Shown here: positions 42,841-48,262 of the stretch, piece after piece
How positions within the stretch are numbered: the stretch's first letter is position 1
Layout: each line of letters begins with the position of its first letter
Assembly: GCA_040905925.1 (NCBI GenBank)
Contig: JBBDQO010000031.1
Location: 1 to 48,262, forward strand
From: JALYNX01 sp040905925
GTDB taxonomy: Bacteria; Actinomycetota; Acidimicrobiia; Spongiisociales; ZC4RG35
DNA length: 48,262 nt
Reading direction: 5' to 3'
The notes under the pieces: generated by a model
What the model saw: the letters and a program-made list of their open reading frames with translations, nothing else
What the model was told of the DNA's origin: nothing
The model's database searches: none
Program-made: the position numbers and the translations under genes

Positions 42841-43832
42841 TAGATCACGAGGGCGTTGGCAACGATCCGCTCCATCACCACGAGGTTGGCCACCGCATCG
42901 TCTGGATCGGTCGGAACCGGGGTGTCGTCGCGGATGGCGCGTGAGAAGGCGTCGGCCTGGATCCCGTACTGGTCGACTGCCGCGAACTCATGGACTTCGA
43001 CGTGCGGGGACACCGGTGGATCGCCACCGGCATAATGGAACAACCGGGTCGGACGGTCGGGCGGGATGTTGAATGGGATCTCGATCTCCAACCGTCCCGT
43101 GGTGCCCACCAAGACGACACTTTGATCGTCTTCGAGCTGGGTGGAACAGGTGAAGGTCGCATGACGACCACCGAAGTCGAGCACCGCCGAGGTGACGGCG
43201 TCGGTCCCGAAATCGGGATCACGGAGTATCGAGGACTTGACGGTGTCTGGCTCGGCACCGAAAAACAAGCGAGCAACATTGACCGGATAACACCCGACAT
43301 CCATCAGGGCGCCGCCTCCGAAGCGAGCGATGTTCCGGATGTTCGATGGATCGACATTGCGATACGAGAAGAACGACTGGATGGCGAGGAGGTCACCGAT
43401 CATCCCGGAATCGACCACTCGCTTGGCCTCGACCCACATCGGATGAAGGCGATACATGAACGCCTCCATGAGTTTCACGCCGGCGTCGCGACAGACCCCG
43501 ATCATGTGTCGAGCCTGCTCGCTGCTCATTGCCAACGGCTTCTCGCAGAGCACGTGTTTGCCCGCCCCCGCCGCTTTCTCGGTCCACTCGGCATGGAGAT
43601 GGTTGGGCAGCGGGATGTAGACCGCTTCGATGTCGGGATCCGCGAGCAACGCTTCGTATGAGGCGTACGCCTTGTCGATGCCCAGCTCCGCCGCGGCCTC
43701 ATCGGCCTTGCCCTCGGATCGGGAGGCGATGGCGCGCACCGGGCTCAGCTCGGAGGCCTGCATCGCGGGGATCACCTTGTGCACCGCGATCCCGGCCACC
43801 CCGAGCACCCCCCAGGAAACCGGCTCGGTCAT
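42840..43832 (-). CDS. Gfo/Idh/MocA-family oxidoreductase
   Basis: NAD(P)-dependent sugar or polyol dehydrogenase of 330 residues. The Rossmann N-terminus is WGVLGVAGIAVHKVIPAM, AVYIPLPNHLHAEWTEKA is followed by the hallmark CEKPLAM, and then KLMEAFMYRLHPMW and GGALMDVGCYPVNVARLFFG. The MEAFMYRxHP motif places it near the dimeric dihydrodiol/D-xylose dehydrogenase branch. It is coupled to the xylulokinase-like gene, so a pentose or pentitol is likely. ATG 43832 has GAGG seven bases upstream and TTGACA further up. The 183 bases between it and the next gene to the right hold nothing clear. Confidence 0.88.
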   Translation of the reverse strand: MTEPVSWGVLGVAGIAVHKVIPAMQASELSPVRAIASRSEGKADEAAAELGIDKAYASYEALLADPDIEAVYIPLPNHLHAEWTEKAAGAGKHVLCEKPLAMSSEQARHMIGVCRDAGVKLMEAFMYRLHPMWVEAKRVVDSGMIGDLLAIQSFFSYRNVDPSNIRNIARFGGGALMDVGCYPVNVARLFFGAEPDTVKSSILRDPDFGTDAVTSAVLDFGGRHATFTCSTQLEDDQSVVLVGTTGRLEIEIPFNIPPDRPTRLFHYAGGDPPVSPHVEVHEFAAVDQYGIQADAFSRAIRDDTPVPTDPDDAVANLVVMERIVANALVI

Positions 43833-44015
43833 CTCACAGCCTCACTCTTGTCAAGCACTCAACCCGATTCGTCGTCGGTTCGGATCCCGCGACCCCGATA
43901 TTCCGCCACAAGGGACAGGCTCGAAAATCAACCGAGGTTTCGCTAGTCATCGACCGCTCCGATGGGACCCAGTCAGGCTACTGAACTGAGATTCGGCTGG
44001 AGCGTGAGAAAGGGC

Positions 44016-44699
44016 TCAGACCGCCGGAGCTTCGACCACTCCGGCCGAACCGGCCTCGGTGACAATGGTTACCACCTCTGCGATGTCGGCTCCGAACTGG
44101 GCCTGGTAGCGGATCTCGGTGACGAGGCCGCCAGTCATCGTGATTGCGGCCCGGGTGCCGGCAGCCGGGCCCGCAGCCGGGCCAAGTGTCGCCACAATCA
44201 CCATCGACTCGCCAACGGCCGACTCGAGGGTGAGCTCGGTCACGTCGGTGAGGCCTGAAAGCGGCGCTCCTGCCGGTGCCTCTCCCTCCAGAACCGACCA
44301 CTCGTCGTCGGGCCCGGTCACCCATTCCCCCTCCGGTGTCCTCACGTAGGCCACCTCTGAAGTGCCGGCCGTGATACTGGCCGCCACCGATTCACCGTCC
44401 ACCACACCCTGGATTGTGGTGACCGTCTGATCCGCCACTGTCACCACAGATTGAAACCGGTAATTGGGGGAGGTCGCCGCCAGCGCCTCGGCGAACACCG
44501 CCCCGACGTCGATCGCCTGAGTGGTGCTGGTTGGGGCGGTGGTGGTCGTCGTGGTGGTGCTGGTACTCGGAGGCGTCGGGTTTGTGGTCGTCACTGCGGC
44601 CCCGGTGGCGGAACATGCCACTACCAGCGCCATAAGCGGCTGGAGGGCCCATTTGATGGGCCCTCCACGAGGCTGACCAGAGCCAGCGTGGTCAACCAC
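44016..44699 (-). CDS. Lipoprotein with Thr-rich linker, function unknown
   Basis: The lipobox (MALVVAC) is at about residue 29 from GTG 44699. A Thr/Pro/Ser linker (about 35-65) with a seven-threonine run follows, then a domain of about 160 residues rich in alternating hydrophobic strands (RFQSVVTVADQTVTTIQGVV, AAITMTGGLVTEIRYQAQF). The topology loosely recalls LppX/LprG lipid-carrier lipoproteins, but I cannot confirm this. A perfect 12-bp hairpin covers codons of the N-terminal region; a later start would give a more usual signal length, but no ATG, GTG or TTG is placed for it. Confidence 0.65.
   Translation of the reverse strand: MVDHAGSGQPRGGPIKWALQPLMALVVACSATGAAVTTTNPTPPSTSTTTTTTTAPTSTTQAIDVGAVFAEALAATSPNYRFQSVVTVADQTVTTIQGVVDGESVAASITAGTSEVAYVRTPEGEWVTGPDDEWSVLEGEAPAGAPLSGLTDVTELTLESAVGESMVIVATLGPAAGPAAGTRAAITMTGGLVTEIRYQAQFGADIAEVVTIVTEAGSAGVVEAPAV
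44641..44667. repeat. Perfect 12-bp hairpin at the 5' end of the lipoprotein gene
   Basis: TGGAGGGCCCAT and ATGGGCCCTCCA separated by a TTG loop (27 bases in all). It lies 38 bases after the stop of the upstream secreted-protein gene on the minus strand and inside the first codons of the lipoprotein frame as called. Without a T tract it may still act as a GC-type terminator or attenuator, and it hides a GGAGGG box. Confidence 0.8.
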
Positions 44700-44704
44700 T
44701 CGTC

Positions 44705-45640
44705 TCAGCCGCGATCCTCGCCGTCGTCGTCATCATCGCGGTCACGGTCGCCGCGATCGTGGTCGTCGTCGCGATGATCCCTGCGGTATTCATGGTCACC
44801 GCCCCAACCGTTGTCATCGCGTGACTCCCCGCGATCGCCGAACCCGGCGGCGGCGCCCACCTGGCCATCATCATCTTCGCGATGGTCGCGGTCATCCCGA
44901 TCCCAACCACACCGGACGTGGTTCCTTGCGTCGAGGGTCACCGCCAGCTTGACATGGAGCTCACCGTCGTCGTCGAGACGGGTCGAGGCGAGGAAGCTCA
45001 CCTTGGCTTTGTTCTCACCTGAGATCAATGTGACGTTGATCCGGAACTTCGACTTCTCGTCGGAGGTCTTGACCTTGGGCTCGCTGATCTCGGCGGTGAC
45101 GCCTGCGGGGAGGCCGATCGCACCGATGGTGATAGAAGGGGTGTTCCCGTCGAAGGCCACGTTGTAGGGAATGGTCACCACCCCGGTGCCGAACACATCG
45201 GCGGACCAGGATCCAGGACCGGTCACATCGGCGGTGGCATCGGCGGTAACGGTGGTCTTGACCCCGCCTGCCGTCGCCTCTCCATCGTCGCCTTTGTCCC
45301 TGGAGTAGGACTTGACGACGACCTGCGTGTCACCATCGGCGAGGAGGAACACGACCTTGTGGTCACCCTCCTTGACGATCGTGGCGCCGGATGGGTCGAG
45401 AGCCACCTCGGTGATGGTGCCGGTGTCGTCACGTGTCAGCGAGACGGTGAGACCGGAACCAAACACCGGAAGCACCGATGTGACCTGGGTAACCGGTGGT
45501 ACCTGGGCCTCGGGTGCGGTCGTGGTAGTGGTGGTCTCCTCGGTCGTCTCGGTCTCGGCATGGGCGATACCCGGCAATGCCGCGACTACGGCCATTGCCA
45601 GGACCGTGAGCAGCACCTTTCTCCGGTAGCGGGATCCCAT
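44705..45640 (-). CDS. Secreted protein with Asp/Arg/His-rich C-terminal tail
   Basis: The product is 311 residues. The Sec signal peptide ends at IAHA-ET (about residue 28). A short Thr/Glu-rich stretch follows, then a beta-rich region (about 50-240) containing GSGLTVSLTRDDTGTITEVA and GVVTIPYNVAFDGNTPSI. The last 69 residues (243-311) are low complexity: about one third Asp and one fifth Arg with His and Gly (for example DHRDDDHDRGDRDRDDDDD). The tail could bind Ca2+, Mg2+ or other metals, or be disordered. No family is recognised. ATG 45640 has an excellent AAGGAGGT site that is enclosed in a hairpin. Confidence 0.7.
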   Translation of the reverse strand: MGSRYRRKVLLTVLAMAVVAALPGIAHAETETTEETTTTTTAPEAQVPPVTQVTSVLPVFGSGLTVSLTRDDTGTITEVALDPSGATIVKEGDHKVVFLLADGDTQVVVKSYSRDKGDDGEATAGGVKTTVTADATADVTGPGSWSADVFGTGVVTIPYNVAFDGNTPSITIGAIGLPAGVTAEISEPKVKTSDEKSKFRINVTLISGENKAKVSFLASTRLDDDGELHVKLAVTLDARNHVRCGWDRDDRDHREDDDGQVGAAAGFGDRGESRDDNGWGGDHEYRRDHRDDDHDRGDRDRDDDDDGEDRG

Positions 45641-45643
45641 AGG

Positions 45644-45669
45644 CGATACCTCCTTGTATCGGGGATACC
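45644..45669 (-). promoter_or_regulatory. Two mutually exclusive hairpins over a ribosome-binding site
   Basis: On the minus strand, GTATC-CCC-GATAC (45668-45656) forms one 5-bp stem. The same GATAC, with the C before it, can instead pair across the Shine-Dalgarno: CGATAC-AAGGAG-GTATCG (45661-45644), a 6-bp stem with AAGGAG as the loop. The ATG is at 45640. Only one of the two can form at a time, which has the layout of a simple translational switch. A CCCG/CGGG hairpin lies further upstream. Confidence 0.55.
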
Positions 45670-45729
45670 GCGCTCTACCCCGCGGCGGGAGGCCTCATAC
45701 TTGGTGACTAGCCCTGGAGCCGCTGTGCC

Positions 45730-46578
45730 TCACAACCCCTTCGGGTGCCAGACCGTCTTGGTCTCGGTGAAGGCGGCGATGCGATAAGGGCTCTGCCCGG
45801 GGCCGTTGGCCAAGGGAAGCACCACCCTTTTCACGTTGTGGACAGCACCCTGTTGGATCCGAACCGCCTGCTCCGGGGTGGCTCCGCCGGCATCGACGGC
45901 GTTCACGTCCATGTGGTCAGCCAGCCATGGGATCAACTCATCCTTGAACCCGGTCAGGACATTGACCACCCCGCCGGGGACGTCGGAGCTGTTCAGAACC
46001 TCGGTGAGGGTGATCGCCGGCATCGGGTATCGCTCCGAGGCCAGGACCACCGTGGTGTTCCCCGGGACCAGCACCGGCGCCAGACGGGACACCAGGCCCA
46101 ACAACGCCGGCTCCTCAGGGGCGATCACCCCGACTACCCCGGTCGGCTCCGGTGAGGAGATGTTGAAGAACGGCCCTGCCACCGGGTTGAGATTGCCGTA
46201 GATCTGGGCGAATTTGTCGGCCCAACCCGCGTACCAGACCATGCGGTCGATCGAGGCCGCCACCTCGGTCTCGGCGGCGCGTTTGGTGACCCCACCCGCC
46301 TGGAGCTGGTCGACGAAGCTGCCTCGGCGGTCTTCCAAAGTCTCGGCGATCCGGTACATGACCTGACCCCGGTTGTAACCACTGGCGCCGGCCCAGCCTG
46401 AAACCGCCTCCCTCGCCACCCGCACCGCGTCACGAAGGTCCTTGCGACTCCCCTGGGCCACCCGGGCCAGGACTTCCCCTTTGGCGTCCAGCGCTGGGTA
46501 AGAACGGCCCGACTCGGAGCGGGGGAATTTGCCTCCGATGTACAGCTTGTATGTCTTGCGGACGTCGAGACGGCTCAT
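45730..46578 (-). CDS. Half-size aldehyde dehydrogenase family protein (no catalytic domain)
   Basis: The product is 282 residues. It follows the ALDH N-terminal cofactor domain (YKLYIGGKFPRSESGRSY, GVVGVIAPEEPALLGLV, VLVPGNTTVVLASERYP, SDVPGGVVNVLTG) up to about where LELGGK would be. The catalytic domain with its cysteine is missing, yet the protein ends with FTETKTVWHPKG, which matches the C-terminal oligomerisation strand of ALDHs. ATG 46578 overlaps the stop of the full-length ALDH gene (ATGA). It probably works as a non-catalytic partner of that enzyme. Short ALDH-like genes beside deoC occur in other actinobacteria, to my recollection. Confidence 0.85.
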   Translation of the reverse strand: MSRLDVRKTYKLYIGGKFPRSESGRSYPALDAKGEVLARVAQGSRKDLRDAVRVAREAVSGWAGASGYNRGQVMYRIAETLEDRRGSFVDQLQAGGVTKRAAETEVAASIDRMVWYAGWADKFAQIYGNLNPVAGPFFNISSPEPTGVVGVIAPEEPALLGLVSRLAPVLVPGNTTVVLASERYPMPAITLTEVLNSSDVPGGVVNVLTGFKDELIPWLADHMDVNAVDAGGATPEQAVRIQQGAVHNVKRVVLPLANGPGQSPYRIAAFTETKTVWHPKGL

Positions 46579-48053
46579 GACTCGTCCCAATCCATGTAGG
46601 CAAGCAAGCCGTGCCGGCCGCCCTCACGCCCGAACCCCGACTCCTTGTAGCCTCCGAACGGGGAGGCCGGGTCGAACTTGTTGTAGGTGTTGGCCCAGAC
46701 CACACCCGCCTGGAGACGATCCGCCATCCACAGGATCCTCGAGCCCTTCGAGGTCCACACCCCCGCCGAGAGCCCATAGGGGGTGTTGTTCGCCTTCTCC
46801 ACCGCCTCCTCCGGGGTGCGGAAGGAGAGGATGGAGAGCACCGGCCCGAAGATCTCCTCTTGGGCGATACGGTGCGATTGGGCGACATTGGTGAACAGCG
46901 TCGGCTTGAAGAAGAACCCACGCTCGGGCAGGACACAGTCTGGTTGGAACATCTCCGCACCCTCGTCGAGACCGGAGTCGACCAACTCGGTGATCTTGTC
47001 CAACTGGGCCCGGCTGTTGATGGCGCCGACGTCGGTGTTCTTATCCATCGGGTCACCCACCCGCAGGGTGGACAGCCTCCGCTTCAACTTGTCGACGAAC
47101 CGGTCGTGGATGTTCTCTTGGACCAGGAGCCGGCTCCCGGCACAACAAACGTGGCCCTGGTTGAAGAAGATCCCGTTGATCACACCTTCTATCGCCTGGT
47201 CGAGCGGGGCGTCTTCGAAGATGACATGGGCCGCTTTGCCCCCCAGCTCCAGGGTCAGCTTCTTGTGACTTCCGGCCAGCTGGCTCGCGATCAGCTTGCC
47301 AACCGCGGTGGACCCGGTGAATGCCACCTTGTCCACGTCGGAGTGCCCCACCACCGCGGCGCCGGTGGCTCCGGCTCCCGTCACCACGTTGAACACCCCA
47401 GGGGGCAGTCCGGCCTCGGCGGCTATCTGGGCCACGATCAAGGCGGTAAGAGGGGTGGTCTCCGCAGGCTTCAACACGACTGTGTTGCCCGCGGCCAGCG
47501 CCGGAGCCACCTTCCAGGCCAGCATCAACAACGGGAAGTTCCAGGGAATCACCTGGCCGGCGACGCCCAACGGTCGGGGCCGGATGCCAGGGAACGCGTA
47601 TTCCAGCTTGTCGGCCCAACCGGCGTAGTAGAAGAAATGGCCCGCTACCAGCGGGAGATCGACGTCACGGGATTCCTTGATCGGCTTGCCCCCGTCGAGG
47701 GTCTCCAGGACCGCCAGTTCCCGGGACCGCTCTTGGATCATCCGGGCAATCCGGAAGACGTACTTGGCTCGCTCAGCACCCTCCATCGGTCCCCAGACCT
47801 CGGTGTAGGCGCGTCGGGCGGCGGCCACCGCATCGTCGACATCGACCTCCCCGGCCTCGGCCACCTCGGCCAGCGGCTCCTCGGTGGCAGGGTTGATGGT
47901 CGGGAACCACTTCTTCGACTTGGGGCTGACGAACTTGCCGTCGATGAACAGCCCGTATCGGTCCTCGACGGCGGTGATGTCGGCCGACTCAAGGGAGCCT
48001 GCGTACTCCCATTTCAAGGGTGGGGTGGCTGGGGTCGCGATCTCGATGGCCAC
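46575..48053 (-). CDS. NAD(P)-dependent aldehyde dehydrogenase
   Basis: The product is 492 residues. Cofactor region: GVAGQVIPWNFPLLMLAWK, VLKPAETTPLTALI and FTGSTAVGKLI. The general base lies in LTLELGGKAAHVIF, the catalytic cysteine in FNQGHVCCAGSRLLV, and EEIFGPVLSIL and PFGGYKESGFGREGG follow. The protein ends at LLAYMDWDES, a few residues short of the usual tail strand (AYTEVKTV pattern). Its place after deoC suggests oxidation of acetaldehyde from deoxyribose 5-phosphate cleavage to acetate. The GTG start at 48053 is two bases after the deoC stop. Confidence 0.93.
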   Translation of the reverse strand: MAIEIATPATPPLKWEYAGSLESADITAVEDRYGLFIDGKFVSPKSKKWFPTINPATEEPLAEVAEAGEVDVDDAVAAARRAYTEVWGPMEGAERAKYVFRIARMIQERSRELAVLETLDGGKPIKESRDVDLPLVAGHFFYYAGWADKLEYAFPGIRPRPLGVAGQVIPWNFPLLMLAWKVAPALAAGNTVVLKPAETTPLTALIVAQIAAEAGLPPGVFNVVTGAGATGAAVVGHSDVDKVAFTGSTAVGKLIASQLAGSHKKLTLELGGKAAHVIFEDAPLDQAIEGVINGIFFNQGHVCCAGSRLLVQENIHDRFVDKLKRRLSTLRVGDPMDKNTDVGAINSRAQLDKITELVDSGLDEGAEMFQPDCVLPERGFFFKPTLFTNVAQSHRIAQEEIFGPVLSILSFRTPEEAVEKANNTPYGLSAGVWTSKGSRILWMADRLQAGVVWANTYNKFDPASPFGGYKESGFGREGGRHGLLAYMDWDES

Positions 48054-48055
48054 GC

Positions 48056-48262
48056 TCAGTCCTTGGTGAAGTAGTCGGGGGATGAGTAGCGGCCGGTCTG
48101 CAACCAGCGGATCTGCATCAGGACGTCATTGAGCAGGGTCGAGGCGCCGAATCGGAACCAATCGGGGGTCATCCAGCCCTCTCCCAGGTTCTCGTTGAGG
48201 ACCACCAGGTAGCGGATGGCGTCCTTGGCGGTGCGGATCCCACCCGCCGGCTTCATGCCCAC
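48056..48262 (-). CDS. deoC: Deoxyribose-phosphate aldolase, C-terminal part
   Basis: The last 68 codons of deoC; the gene enters from the right edge of the window. VGMKPAGGIRTAKDA contains the active-site lysine that assists the Schiff-base lysine, and FRFGASTLLNDVLMQIRWL with the terminal PDYFTKD completes the TIM barrel, including the C-terminal tyrosine. The enzyme splits 2-deoxyribose 5-phosphate into glyceraldehyde 3-phosphate and acetaldehyde. It is immediately followed by the two ALDH genes. Confidence 0.94.
   Translation of the reverse strand: MGMKPAGGIRTAKDAIRYLVVLNENLGEGWMTPDWFRFGASTLLNDVLMQIRWLQTGRYSSPDYFTKD

Noticed and set aside
43880..43916. tRNA-like segment (GGTTCGGATCCCGC followed by CCGCCA)
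   Set aside because: The T loop resembles a tRNA, but the T stem has a mismatch and no D arm, anticodon arm or acceptor partner could be found nearby.
43995..44015. Terminator after the Thr-linker lipoprotein gene
   Set aside because: Only a short imperfect stem (around CAGTCAG/CTGAACTG at 43969-43987) with a bulge and no T tract; too weak to annotate.
46611..48074. Plus-strand open frame of 487 codons opposite the full-length aldehyde dehydrogenase
   Set aside because: Exact shadow of a well-supported enzyme gene; low-complexity composition and no motif.

Overview
The window is GC-rich (roughly 65 %), very compact chromosomal DNA from an actinobacterium. Evidence for Actinomycetota: the run mfd / PpiC-type lipoprotein / mazG (YabN-type) / eno / ftsB / DUF501 / ppx, the order cysteine desulfurase / mnmA / ligA with gatC-gatA further down, an F420-type (Ddn family) oxidoreductase, a protein acetyltransferase with an N-terminal GNAT domain, many GTG/TTG starts and 4-base stop/start overlaps (ATGA, GTGA, TTGA). 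An uncultured Acidimicrobiia-like lineage is a reasonable guess, but the sequence alone does not prove the class. I see no insertion sequence, prophage, CRISPR array or rRNA. The only RNA gene is one tRNA-Leu(UAA).

Layout. 1-2.5 kb (minus): dapD-dapE (lysine/diaminopimelate) running into gatC-gatA. 2.5-5.3 kb: a small anchored protein, an SDR epimerase, a cysteine-synthase-like PLP enzyme and a Ddn-family protein. 5.3-11.4 kb (minus): cysteine desulfurase-mnmA (tRNA 2-thiouridine), ligA and a membrane histidine kinase. 11.4-13.6 kb: an N-terminally shortened GyrI-like protein, an SRPBCC protein, a crotonase and a PadR regulator. 13.6-16.3 kb (plus): modABC molybdate transporter, divergent from padR. 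16.3-19.1 kb (minus): GNAT/NDP-forming acyl-CoA synthetase fusion. 19.1-21.2 kb: a strong hairpin with a 13-C tract, two cell-envelope genes, a non-coding stretch and an atypical orphan gene next to the tRNA. 21.2-34.6 kb (minus): the large housekeeping block rplY-pth-glpK-pgsA-epimerase-mfd-ppiC-mazG-eno-ftsB-DUF501-ppx-tRNA. 34.6-41.4 kb: hydrolases, pgl, a GNAT protein, a glutamine-synthetase-like ligase, a 3-methyladenine glycosylase, and a small flavoprotein followed by a soluble histidine kinase. 41.4-43.8 kb (minus): Gfo/Idh/MocA dehydrogenase and FGGY sugar kinase. 43.8-45.7 kb (minus): two exported proteins with unusual hairpins at their 5' ends. 45.7-48.3 kb (minus): deoC (partial)-aldehyde dehydrogenase-half aldehyde dehydrogenase.

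How the genes work together. The desulfurase supplies sulfur to MnmA. GlpK makes the glycerol 3-phosphate that PgsA uses. Deoxyribose-phosphate aldolase produces acetaldehyde that the adjacent dehydrogenase can oxidise. ModABC imports molybdate, with PadR as its likely local regulator.

The observations I rate most worth a second look are: the ALDH pair, in which the short partner lacks the catalytic domain but keeps the C-terminal oligomerisation strand that the long partner seems to lack; the flavoprotein-kinase pair; the mutually exclusive hairpins over the Shine-Dalgarno of the Asp/Arg/His-rich secreted protein; the C13 hairpin; and two genes (pgsA and the glutamine-synthetase-like gene) whose best ribosome-binding site points to a CTG codon.
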